DNA of 64,000 nucleotides from Elmis aenea. Its lineage: Eukaryota > Arthropoda > Insecta > Coleoptera > Elmidae. The notes under the pieces were generated by a model that searched no databases, was not told the origin of the DNA, and saw only the letters and a list, made by a program, of their open reading frames with translations. Each line of letters opens with the position of its first letter. Position 1 is the stretch's first letter. The position numbers and the translations under genes are program-made. Location of the stretch: positions 50,863,924-50,927,923 of the forward strand of contig OX393581.1 in NCBI GenBank assembly GCA_947652605.1. The letters are read 5' to 3'. Positions 11,440 to 23,097 of this stretch are shown one piece after another.

Positions 11440-14400
11440 ACACAGCATTTGAGCATACTTTGTAATTGGGAATGGACCCATAGTTTCTAAAGGAATGTTT
11501 ATATTATTAGGTCCAATGTTTATCAGAGCTTTTTCGTTTATCAACATCCGATAAAAACGCCTTTAAATTTTAGGACCACATTTTTTAACACACTGTATCT
11601 TACTACGAGTTAATAAAACTAATCCAGCAACCTTTCAACTGCAGCAATATTTTAAAATGAAATGCAATTCCAGTTGATTCCCACAAAGGAAATACATAAT
11701 CTGTACAAATACCGTATTAAAATTAAATTAAACGTCCGCTTAATTCTCGAAACCTTCATCCCGCAAAACTAATGATACGTAATATCAATTAATTTTGAAA
11801 TCACATGGCACACATGTTGGGCCATAAAATTGCATGTGGTTGATGTGAATTTTAAACGACAATAAAACGCGGGTGCGCTCGTATTTTATGGTAATACAAA
11901 TTTTGACGTGGCAATAGTTTTAAATGGAATGTATATAATAAATTTTTTATGCCGAACGAGATGGCGCTTCGCTTACCAGCCATTAATTTTTATTAAAATG
12001 ACAGTGCACCAAGTACGAGTACATGCCATCATGGCAGAATTTATATAACGTACAATTTCCAAGCCGAGCAGACTTTGTACGGTCTGGTTTGCAAAGTTGC
12101 AATTTTTAAATTTAGGTTAGAGATTAACAAAATTATAATAACAGTTCACGTTTCATAATGTTATCTACAGTCTTTTACAAACAAATTATGTTTAAATATT
12201 AATAGTATATTTCACAACAAGAGATGAAAGTCCAGTTTTTTCGTGAGATTTGTTCACGGCGATTGGGAAAATCTCACGAACGAAAAAAACTGATTTAATC
12301 TCGAATCGTAAACGCTATTTTTTCTACGAAATTAAAATTATTTTATAAAACGAACGTTAATGTAAACGAACCTAATGACAATTATTATGTACAAAGTTTT
12401 AATTAATCATTTCATTTCCACATTGACATTATTTTCGCCACTAGTGGTGCATGTTTACTTATTTTATTTTTTACTCAAAAACTAGATTTTACGAGAAAAG
12501 TTTAAGAATAAAAAAAATTTCTAAATAAATCAAGCTTTAAAAAAAATTGTAAAATTTTAACACACCAAAAAGTTCTAATAAAAATGGAGAATAATGGAGA
12601 GAAAAAAACAATACAAGTTTCGTTTTTCTGGTTCTTATTGTTCTTTGCTATGTAAAAATGTGCGATTGGTTGTATCAAATTTTACGCTTGTATATATCCG
12701 GTAGTCCTCTTGAAGTGAAAGAACCTTTAAAGCAGTCTCTTTTTATTAGATTAAAGAAATATTTTATACTATAAAATTGCGCTTCGATCAGAAGTCACAA
12801 ATGCGAGTGATAAAGCATACACTTTATGCACGTAAGCGCTCTCCAATTTTCGCATTGACATTCAAAGTTCACACGAATGCGAAATATTTATACTGCTATC
12901 AAATCAGAGCCAAAATATTTTATTAATTTTTTTACGCTTTTGTGCGTTTTTTTAAGAGACTTCTCGGCACTCCACTTCGCAGGAATCAATCCGATAACGT
13001 TTCTCGTACTAACATATGATGGAAGTACCACATTCTTTTGTGAGGGCATCCGTTTTTGCATATGTAAATTTCGCTTTGTAGAGTGTATCTGAGTGTGTTT
13101 GTGTCGCAAATGGCATCGATATGCCGTCATGCGTTCGCCCTCGGTTCGGGGAATTTTAAATCCCAAAGAACAACATCCTGTACGATTGTATAGTCAATTT
13201 TCAATGTACAAATTGAATTCGCCATAAAAAGCAATGTTCGAATATTTTTTTTAACACGTTGGGCGCCAAGTCAGCCGTACTTGGCTGACGCCATTAAGTT
13301 CTTCAGTCATATATGGCTGACACCTGCATATGATTATTACTAACAAATTTTACTGTGGCCTGGGGCCAAATTTTATGTCAAAGTGGCTTGGTGATGAACA
13401 TGTAAATTCATCAAAACTAAAATTTGGTACTACAATTTCGAATTAAAGTTTATTTTAAAGCAGGCCCGTGCAACCTTTTAAGCCCTAGGGCCAATGGCAA
13501 ATGTTATCTTAACGGGCCGCACCACTTTCTAGTGGATATGGAGATTCTTCCATGTGTGAAGGATCCGAAGAATTTTTGAAACTGTTTTTTTTGCACATAC
13601 TTTTTCTGTATGAGCAACACAGTGACATACAAACAGTTCCCTAAAAAATTTGCTTTTAAATTTCTTAGTTTGAAGCGAAGTTAATTCGAAGCGACTTAGC
13701 CACTGATAGAAAGAGGTGGAGATACATAAATCAAGAACGAGGAAAATATACCTCGGCACCGAAAGGTGCCAGAGGACTTGATTAAGGAGAAGAAGAAAAA
13801 GAAAAATGATAACTGTAACAGTTGCTCAAAGATGGTTTAAGATATCTGGACAGTTAACAATTATAGTACTCAAATTTTATCTTGTACTGTAAACGCTCAG
13901 AATACATATATCTACATTTGTTGCTAAAAACTGTAAAGTTTAATATAAACATTAAAAAATCAGCGTATGGTCGGACGAAATACAAAATAAGACTTTCAAA
14001 TATTATTTAAGTTTCAACAAACATTTATTGGCATACTGCCACTTTTAAAATATAATTAATTGTTGTTTTAAACCACTACCTTCTCTCTAAAAATAACTTT
14101 TGTTATTAATTGTTCTTCTCATAGTTAAAACATTATTATATTTTAACTTTGGTATTATCAAATCTGCTTTAACAGTGTTGTCCTATATTCCAGCAACTAC
14201 GTAAAATAAAACAGTTATGTACAGCTGCTGGCAGCATTCATAAAAAATTTATAAATCGCTCTCCAGTCGATAACAGCCTTGTTTTTACGCAACATTTAAA
14301 AATTGGCCCGCTCTAGATAAAATAAGCCGAGTTTTATCTGGATATAACGCAAAATAAAACGTAAAACTTAACGAAAATTCTGCAAAGCCGATGATCTCGT

Positions 14401-15255
14401 CGACAGATGGACATCATAAGCGTAATATTCATTAAAAACTGGTGTTAAAAGGACCAAAAAATACTTCTTTGCATTATTATTAGTATGGGAAAGCTGGTAC
14501 ATAAAAATATTTTGAAAATCCGAGAGACTCAACACTATCATCTCGATTATCTTTCTTTTTGCAATATTTGTGTGTGTATAGCAATATACCTAATATCATT
14601 ACATTGTTAAATGTAACAAACTTTGCAGACTGCGTCGTACATGAAACAGAATAACATGCAACGAGTTGTAGTTAACGATAACTGTTTTATTGTTGTAGTA
14701 GTTTTAGATGTACATCCCTAGGTATCTAAAGTTTAGAGTTTGCTTTTATTTTGTGGTAATTATGAAATAGTAAGCTTGTATAGAATGTCTACAACAGTTG
14801 GTTTTTAATTAAAAATAGAATTTTCATCGTTTTACATGAATTTTTTAAATAATAAAAGATAGTCTGTAACTATTTGCTTACAATTATCTAACTTTGTTTT
14901 ATATATTTGTCTGTAGTATATATGTATAGGAGCTGCTAATCAGTTTACCAAAATCCCTGAATATAAGCGTTTAACCTGTTGACGGTCTGTTTTAAAGTGA
15001 CTACGTTATTTCATTTTAAGCTTAACGTTTGCATCAGCCTCGCGCTGCTGGACCAAAATGTCACCTCCGTTGGCAATAAATTTGACAAAGACCCTTTTTT
15101 GTCGCACGTAATTCCATACCTTGGGTCTCTATCTGCTGGCGCATACGTTGTCCTCGTCCGTTAATTTTGATAGATATATTGTCGTCCGTATGTTATAACA
15201 CATTCTGATACAAATCCAACGACAACCAAAGGTTTGTTGTATTATTTTTCATATA
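11440..15255. other. AT-rich noncoding stretch with minor features
   Basis: No supportable gene. It contains a 60-bp imperfect hairpin at 12233-12292. At 13251 there is TTAACACGTTGGGCGCCAAG followed by a GTCAGCC/GGCTGAC hairpin, resembling a TTAA-element end. There is also a GC-richer patch at 13460-13530. Frames of 60-90 codons around 12.9-13.2 and 13.5-13.8 kb do not resemble proteins. Confidence 0.4.
12233..12292. repeat. Imperfect hairpin
   Basis: CAGTTTTTTCGTGAGATTT and a near-perfect complement (AAATCTCACGAACGAAAAAAACTG) flank a short loop, giving about 20 paired bases. It could be a degraded palindromic MITE end or a structured noncoding site. Confidence 0.5.
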
Positions 15256-16119
15256 CATACATAAATTAACACAACTTTTGTATTTAAAAGTTTTTTGTAT
15301 CTACTCTAATAACGGAGATATTAATTAATTTGTATTACTTTGGTTAAATACCCGGCACCTCCACCATTTTCTAATATAAAATATTAAATTCGTAATAACT
15401 CGATAAATATTGATTATAGGTATAGGACATGGTTAATGTTTTTTGTTGGAAATTAAATTGTCTACAGGAAAACGTTAAAATATACAGGGTGTTGTATTTA
15501 AAATAACAAAGTTGCCTGTGGTATCCCAGAAACTAAACACTCGGTATATTGACAAGTAATTTTAAAATGTAGTGCTTATTTATTAACACAACTTTTGTAT
15601 TTAAAACTTTTTTGTATCTAGTCAAATAACGGAGATATTAATTAATTTGTATTACTTTGGTTAAAGTAACCGGCACCTCCACCATTTTTTAATAAAAATA
15701 TTTAATTCGTAATAACTCGAAAAATATTGACTTTAGGTATAGAACATGGTTAATGTTTTTTATAGCTAATTAAATTGTCTACAAGAAAATGTTAAAATAT
15801 ACAGGGTGTTGTATTTAAAATAACAAAGTTGCTTGTGGTATCCCAGAAACAAAACACTCGGTATATTGACAAGTAATTTTAAAATGTAGAGCTCATCTAT
15901 TAACACAACTTTTATATTTAAAACTTTTTTGTATCTACTCTAATAACGGAGATAGTAATTAATTTGTATTACATTAGTTAGAGTAACCGGCACCTCCTTA
16001 ATTTTTTAATATAAAATATTAAATTCGTACTAACTTGAGAAATATTGAGTTTGGGTGTAGGACATGCTTAATGTTTTTTAAAGCTAATTAAACTGTCCCG
16101 GGACAGAATCCCTAATACA
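15256..16119. repeat. Satellite array A (~315-320-bp units)
   Basis: Nearly three head-to-tail monomers. GC-rich boxes CCGGCACCTCCACCAT lie at 15351, 15670 and (degenerate) 15986, giving spacings near 317. Each unit also carries 'tatacagggtgttgtatttaaaataacaaagttgc', 'aacacaacttttgtatttaaaac' and 'ggtataggacatgcttaatgtttttt' segments. The array stops exactly where MITE copy 2 begins. Confidence 0.9.
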
Positions 16120-16748
16120 TATACAGGGTGTGTATAAATTGGCGGAAGCGCTACACGTGACGATGTTCTTCGTAAAATTCCAAGTCGAAAATCTTTATAC
16201 AAAAATGTTGTACCATGCTTCATATGGCCTCAGAAACCATTTAAAGAAAAAAAAATTGGCAACATTGCATACAATGATTTGCGTTTGGAAACTTTTTTAC
16301 CAGCAATTTTTACTTATGTATTTACAATTTTTGTTCGAACTGAAAGCCTTCAGTTCGTAAACATAGCTGCAAACTTTTGGGTATCGTAAAACACAAACTA
16401 GAAATAATTACGAGAAAAACAGAGATGACAGCTAATGACAATGTTGCCATATGTATTATTTTCATTCAAATCAGTGATTTACATATTTTCAACAATTTTT
16501 GAAAGGAAGAACACAATATCTAGGAAAAAATACTATTCGAAATTGATTTTTATTCCAAATTGCAGCGTTTTCATTTGCAAGTATTAAATAATAACGCTTA
16601 TTAAAGGACTAAATGTCAAAACTTTGAGGACCTCTTGCAGACACAGCAAGCATGGTACAACATTTTCGCATTAAGATTTTAGACTTAGAATTTTACGAAG
16701 AACATCGTCACGTGTAGCGCTTCTGCCAATTTTTACACACGCTGTATA
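16120..16748. mobile_element. 629-bp MITE, copy 2, abutting satellite array A
   Basis: Same element as 10802-11439, recognisable along its full length, including the ~75-bp inverted ends (TATACAGGGTGTG on the left; the right end is ACACGCTGTATA with one change). Its left end sits where the next satellite monomer would start with the same TATACAGGGTGT motif. A 76-codon + frame starting at 16130 is just the terminal repeat being open and is not a gene. Confidence 0.9.
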
Positions 16749-18066
16749 TTTGGCATTAAATATTAAAATATTTAGAACAGGTATACTACTGCTGGTTTTG
16801 TTTAAGCTGTACGCGATAGTTTTAGAATCTTTTCAGCCTGTTCTGTTATTGAGCGCATTAACAGACTCCGGAAGTCCAGAAAGTCTAGAGATTAGCATAA
16901 ACATTTTTTTTTTGTAAACGGCATACCTACACTACGCAAAAAATATGGCCTCTTTTATTAATGTTTAATATCGTCCTCTACAGGTACGTTAGGCAAAATA
17001 TAAGGAACATAACTCATTTGCGTAGGGCAATTTATATGGCACGCGAAAGGTTTTTGGGGGCGCACGTTTATAATAAATTTTTAATTTTTGCTGAGTAAAT
17101 GTATGCGTAAAATTTCAAAGGTATATTTAAACAGCAATATGTGAGGTCGTTTTTTTAAACCGGACCCTGATTTTTAGCGAGTTGGCGAAAAATCGCTTTT
17201 ATTTCTGATGTTGATATACCTTTCCTCTTGCAAATATTAACATAGGGTTAAGCTAAGGGGAATAGGCTTTGACGGAGAGCAGTCAAATAAAATTTTAAAT
17301 GTAGCTTCAACCACAAAACTTTTAGAATTTTTTAGAATTTAAAGATGTATTATTCACAGTTATAATCCATCCGTAACTTTCATTTATTTATAGCAAGGTT
17401 AACCTTAAGTTAAAAATTTAGTATTTTACCTAACGTTTAATTTTTACATCACACACAATTTGTTTTTCCAAGACGGTTCTAAATTATCTTGATAGGCGCT
17501 GCTAAGTGCATGGAAATTTTGTGAATAACTCCAATTTAGTCTTTAGGGAACTTTTGCCTAACCCTATTTATTACAGTTTTTTTAACACATCTGTTAGTGT
17601 GTTTATATTTCCTTAAACCGTACGCCACTGGTAACTGCTTTCCAATATTCAGCCTATACCTATATTTATTTAACGTGACAGCTACTGGGATGCATTTTAG
17701 CGCTAATTACGAAAGAGGAAACATATTGTGCCGTGCCACATTCATACGAGGAACATAATAGGTGCCGTATTTCCTCAATACCTTCATCAGAATATATGAG
17801 CACATTGTATCTATTATAAAGCACAGAATGGCTTAATTATATGCATGGTTAGGCTGGGCTATAAAGGGCTCCTGCCACACACACAGTGCCGCAGGATGAC
17901 CCCAGATGCACATTCCTGCGAAACAAGTGAACATCTTGACTCGTATAATCTGATTGTCGTGTTGAACGTAAGTTAGTTATATTTCGAGGTTTAGCAGTTT
18001 GGGAAATTTGCTTATTGGTACTTTGAAGTCAAACTAATAGGGGATGATTCTGGAGAAAACCATAGG
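16749..18066. other. AT-rich noncoding spacer
   Basis: Nothing recognised besides scattered simple runs. Confidence 0.4.
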
Positions 18067-18314
18067 CAATGGGCGTTTACACTAATTTTTAATTTCTTCA
18101 GAATTTGATAGATTTGGTGTTCAGAATATCATATGTGAAGTTAAAATTGTTTAAATCAACTTCGTTTATTTATTATTAACGATTAAAGTTTTCCCGCGGC
18201 AAGTTGCGCCGTAAACGGCTTGAACGATGCGCACGAGAAATGACGTCACAATCCGTACGTACTCCTCGATGAGGCAAAACACACGTGTGTGCTTGTTGTA
18301 AATATAACGCAACC

Positions 18315-18515
18315 ATGTCGTCGTACAGAAGAAAGTGGTGTTTTGTGCCTGAATGTTAGACCACTTCTACAAAAAACCCAGAAAAATTGTTTTTTGCTGT
18401 TCCGGATAATTCCACCAAAAGAAAAAAATGGTTTGATGCAGCAAGACGTTGTATTTCCGACGAAAGCGAAAAAACTAAATTATATTGTTGCGAAGACCAT
18501 TTAAAATTTGAATAA
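18315..18515 (+). pseudogene. THAP-domain (C2CH zinc finger) relic with an in-frame stop
   Basis: Frame from ATG 18315 to TAA 18515 (66 codons). It shows the THAP signature: C9-x4-C14, then a proline (AVPDN), the invariant Trp in KKWF (residue 39), and C59-x2-H62 in YCCEDH. The C14 to C59 spacing lies within the C-x35-50-C range of the family. A TAG at codon 15 (18357-18359), directly after the second cysteine, breaks it, and the protein ends just after the zinc finger. THAP domains bind DNA and occur in P-element transposases and host factors. The inverted repeats around it favour the transposon origin. Confidence 0.8.
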
Positions 18516-18919
18516 ACTAAAAAATATATTAAATAGTATTTATGCAAAAAAAAATACACTAAAGTGAAAAACATTATCATTAAGCATTATCATTAGCATT
18601 AAGCATTAATCATATGGCAATAATATGAAGCAGCCTATTACTTTCCAACAAAAAAATCTGCAGTTTTAAACAATACTTATTTGTAGTATGCTATTTGGTG
18701 CATGTTTATATGTTTGATTAAAAATGCTGATTAGTGTTGAAGCACTGTTGCTTCGTTTATGAAATTTGTATTATATTTATACTGAACTAACAGTGCTTGT
18801 TTTACAAAAAGCCATATACCTTTTTTTTATATGATCTAAGCATAAAACTGATCATTCAAAACTAATAAGTGTAAATTAATATAGTTGAATCATTGAATTG
18901 AACATTATCTACTATTAAA

Positions 18920-19100
18920 TAAACGAAAAGTTATAAGTTATAAGTTATAATAAGTTATAAGTATATATAATATAATTTTTAGCCCTGAGGATGACGATAA
19001 AATAACATTGGCGAAACATGTCGGATCTTTTTTAAAAAAAGAATTTGCAACGAATAAACCTGTTTGAGAACCAGCAACTTTTCGTTTATTTAACCTATAA
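18920..19100 (+). repeat. Inverted ends with hammerhead-like core (weak)
   Basis: TAAACGAAAAGTT at about 18921 is matched inversely by AACTTTTCGTTTA at about 19076-19088. Between them lie short TTATAAG tandem copies (18931-18961) and CTGAGGA ... GAAACATGTC at 18985-19022. The last has the CUGANGA and GAAA core elements and a GUC cleavage triplet expected for a minimal hammerhead ribozyme with a tiny palindromic stem III. I cannot draw a good stem II, so this is a weak call. Confidence 0.25.
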
Positions 19101-20064
19101 TCAAACAACAGGAGAAACCAACTTTATCAATTATCTACTATTATATATGGGCCATATTTTATTTACCTCGAATTTAAGATTAATTTTGTAAATTTTTTAG
19201 ATATAGCTATGACTAAAAGAGTAGTAGGTACATTTTTTTAATGTTTACAATCACCTATTATTAAACAATAAACTGAAACATACTTTTTGTTCATATTTTC
19301 ACCTGTTAAATGACCTTAGTATAATATCGAATTATTTCTACAAAATAATTAATTTACTTACACATTTACTTTGTTTTATAATGAAATATACACTAAACTA
19401 ACAACTAGTTAAAACCTCTCGCAATACTGTATACGTAAAGAATATTTGAACACAAATATGCCTGGTCCAGGAATGTCATATTTGTTAATGTTAAAAACAC
19501 TTAAGATATGTTGTGAAGCCACCCTGAGGGGTCTCGGGGTTGGCTTGAGATAATTCTTTTGCTAATACTGTTAAAAGGCAGTACTGTTTGTATTTTATTC
19601 ATTATAATAAATTGTAATTGTTGTTCGATTACGTTTATTATTTACAATCGACGGCCAAAGTACGCCCCTGCGGCGTCTTCGTCGCGCGCTTCGCACCTAA
19701 CATAATAATAATCTTTATTTGTTCTGAATATCAAAAAAAAAGGTGTAGAACTTGTCACAATAATAATTTACGTACATTGCAATAATATACATAGTTAATA
19801 AAATTATATTAAAATATTATAACAACTTGTCATTATGCGATGCATAGGAACTAGTCCGCTGCACATGGACTGTGCAGAGAGTGACGTCACGGTCAATCAC
19901 AGCACGTTTCAGAATTTGAAATATAAAGGACATTTTAAAAATTTATTTCTCGGAACTGGATGATTTTTTTTTAATTTTTGGTGGTTGAGAATAAACTTTA
20001 TAGCTCAGATTATCATTTAAAAAATATTTTATCAGGTTTTATTTTTTTGTGTAAACGCCCATTG

Positions 20065-21240
20065 GTCGTTTCGTTATAAAAAGGTGTATTTTTTCCTCCG
20101 AGTTCCTCCTGTATTTCTTTGTTTCTTCTCAGTCTTACTTCTCCATCTCTTGTTACGTTAGGTCCTGGTATTTTCGGGTCTGCCTCTTCTTTCTTATTTA
20201 TTATTATAGTTTCCATAGCATATGTTATCTTCTCAGGGTTTTGTATATTTTTAGTTTTGTGTTTTACTCTTTCGCAATTGTGTTCTTTTTTTAATTGAAA
20301 ATAACAATCAAAAAGGTGTCTGTACAAGAAATAGTTTTTTTTTCTATTGAATTAAATCGTTAGCAACAGGTTTCTAAGTTCGCCGAACGCGAATTCGATA
20401 TTATTCTTATAGAATTACCAATGGCTGATGCAATATAGCGGCCCTAAAATTGAGATTAGCTTGTCACTCGATCAAAACAGATAACGATCGGTTTTTGAGG
20501 TCGTCGAAAGCGAATTTTAAGAAGCGCCACGTAAAAATGTGTCGGCTTTCACGACCCAGCCAAATTGATATTTTAAAAGCACCTCGGAGTGACAGGACGA
20601 CCTGTTGTTAAAACACAAAAACTCGTGTAAAATCGATGACAATAATTCTGATCGCTCGTCACCCTTAACGCAGTTCACGGCTAATCAATCAACTATAAAT
20701 CATTAAATATTTCGTAACATCCCTCCGCGAGCTGTTAATTACACGGACTAATCGATATTCAAACATAATATTTGATTATGCACTAATTGTAGTGTAAAGA
20801 GAGGTACAGTCAGGTCATTATTTTCAATTAATTGGAATAACAAACGTAGTTAATATATTTGAAATTGGAAGGTGAATAGAGATATATGGCAGGACATAAT
20901 TTAATGATTTATAGTTTAATATTGTTATAGATTTTGTGTTAATTCTGTTTGAGACGTAGAGGATTATAAACTAACGACGTAGTACGTGCAATCTGAGAAG
21001 GCTTAGACGAGAAACTTGTCTTGTGGTAAAGCGACAAAATAGTCGGGGAGAAGGCAAATAATTATCAAGTTCCACTCTCCAATAAGGCAAAATCGTTGGT
21101 GTATATCAGAACCGTAAAATACAAGACAGCTAGTCAATTTATTGTTTAAACATGAAAAAAATTACTTGCAGAAGACTGAGACGACATATTAGGGGTATCT
21201 ATAGGGCAACAGTTATTTTAATATTTAAAAAAAAAATATT
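20065..21240. other. Noncoding spacer
   Basis: No coding support. A GC-richer patch at 20390-20700 contains several isolated TCGA and CG motifs but no exon-like frame. Confidence 0.4.
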
Positions 21241-21245
21241 AAAGA

Positions 21246-21550
21246 AAACAATACTATAGCGACCTTTACCGACGACACGGCTATTTTAGTAGAAGAAACA
21301 ATATAGAATCATCCAAAAAATTACAAGCAGCTGCCAATCAGATCAACAACTGGACAAAAACATGGCGTATAAGGTTATGAAACTAAGTCAGTTACTATCA
21401 ATTTTACCAACAAAAGAATTGAACATGTACCAATCAACTTAAGTAATAAACAAATTCCATACTCCAATACAGCAAAATACTTAGGTATTACACTGGACGC
21501 TAAGCTACCCTGGAAGGATCATGTCAAAAAAAAGGGAAGAAATAGGTCTT
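21246..21550 (+). pseudogene. Jockey-like LINE reverse transcriptase fragment (FADD box onward)
   Basis: The + strand reads TIATFTDDTAIL, the catalytic F/YADD box of a non-LTR reverse transcriptase with Ala changed to Thr, then after stops and shifts NKRIEHVPINLSNKQIPYSN and AKYLGITLDAKLPWKDHVK. The same segments occur at 26640-26930 and, inverted, at 50290-50470, so one jockey-like family is present in at least three copies. The fragment is truncated on both sides and abuts an oppositely oriented RT fragment. Confidence 0.85.
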
Positions 21551-21559
21551 GGAAATCAT

Positions 21560-21710
21560 AAGTGAAGAGTAGGTAGAGGAGTGGTCCTAAGACACTTCCC
21601 TGTGGCACTCCAGCTTTAATTTCTTTAAGATCAGATCTGCTTGATCCTAAAATGTCTCTCTGATAAATTTTAATATGAAGGAGAAATGAAGTCTTCCAAC
21701 TTCCAACAAA
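21560..21710 (-). pseudogene. Jockey-like LINE RT fragment, opposite orientation
   Basis: The minus strand reads SDLKEIKAGVPQGSVLGPLL followed by YLLFTY, the conserved RT motif that precedes the catalytic DD box, with a weaker upstream match from about 21710. It directly adjoins a + strand RT fragment. The DD-box region and the GVPQGS region therefore lie head to head, which indicates a rearrangement or two independent 5'-truncated insertions. Confidence 0.85.
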
Positions 21711-23097
21711 GTTTTCCTTTCAAAATCGAGTACATACGAGTAATTGCTATCGTTGTTAACGATAGGTACTTCTTTTTTTACTATCTTTTTTTAGTTTTTC
21801 AATCTCTTGTTAAAATATTATTACCTATTTTTGGTAGGCTTTATAGTTGTACCAACATGGTTTAGCGTATTTTGATTCATCAGGCTTGATCGATTCCATT
21901 ATGATATGGAATTTTAATGGGAAATTTCTTTAGCGCGCAGTAAAATTGCTCGCACTCTAGCGTTCTTTCATAAACTTAATCAAATTTACCCCTAATCCTT
22001 CTAGGTTAAGCTAATGATTATGGCTGATTGTTAAACCAGTGAATTGAATAATAAAATAATTTCGTACCATGTAGGTTTTTGCACAAATATTTCGATTCAA
22101 AATAAACACGGTCTAATGAAGATAAATTTTAAGTTCATGAACGTAAAAACCTTAATTATGAGCTAAAGGCTAGTTTTTTCTTTGAAGCATTCGTTAGTTA
22201 AAAAGGTAACGACGAAATAAAACTTTAATTACATTTATTAACAGCATTTTTAGATTGCAAAACTGCTACGTGGCTTTCAAAAGCGTTGCATATAATGCAC
22301 AGTAAACACATGTTTAAAAAAAACCCAGAACGTATTCCATATTTTTAATTACGTTCAGAATGAACTAAATTAATGCACATTCATTAAAATTTAGTACTAA
22401 TTGCAATTACATTTAAAATGAAACAGCGCTCATTCCTGTTGTGCTTTCAAATTACTTTGTTGGTAAATGAATTATTGTTAACGTTTTAAAATTACTGTAT
22501 GAACCGGAATCAACTAAATAATAAATCAAAAACCGCGTTGTACCTCAGCTCAAATGGAATACGATATTCCTTGGAGCGATTGCTTTTTAGTAATTTAAAA
22601 AAAATAATGATCTATCGTTAAAAAATTTGTCAACGGCTTTAAAGTACGCTTTTAATTTTTAACTTTGGTGCCTTAGATACTTTTGTATGTTCACCCTTAC
22701 AGGAGCTTTTTATACTTCGGTTCGTTTTTCTTTCAACACTTTTTCATTGCCGACCTCTCTTTCAGCCGCCACTTTTTCCGTACGCCAATTTTGTGATTCT
22801 TTCCTGGCTCATTCGCCCTGTGTAATCAAACCGCCGAAGTAGACCTTTTTTCTATTTGTCATTAACACCCATGTAACTTCTCAACATTTTTTTGAATTCT
22901 TCTATTTTTAAGGATATTGGTTTCAATTTATTCCATCCTCAGTAGGCTTTCTTTGTAGTATCTTTGTACTCCATAGTTATTTCTTATTAGTATTAAAAAA
23001 TCAGTGGACTTTTGTGAGTTCGCACATAATTTTTTCGACTCTTATTTGCGGCTATTAATCATTCATTCACCTTACTCATATACGCGTAACAAATCAA
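21711..23097. other. AT-rich noncoding spacer
   Basis: No recognised gene or repeat. Confidence 0.4.

Larger units (their letters stand above)
18067..20064. mobile_element. Possible P-like/THAP element remnant
   Basis: A perfect 16-bp inverted repeat, CAATGGGCGTTTACAC (18067-18082) and its complement (20049-20064), brackets 2.0 kb holding a THAP zinc-finger relic near its left end. Subterminal TGACGTCA boxes occur on both sides (18241-18248 and 19882-19889). THAP at the N-terminus plus inverted ends is the organisation of P-superfamily transposons, but no catalytic domain is visible and no target duplication is clear. Classification is an inference. Confidence 0.45.

Noticed and set aside
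16130..16360. 76-codon + strand frame
   Set aside because: Lies in the MITE terminal region; the other MITE copy has stops there.
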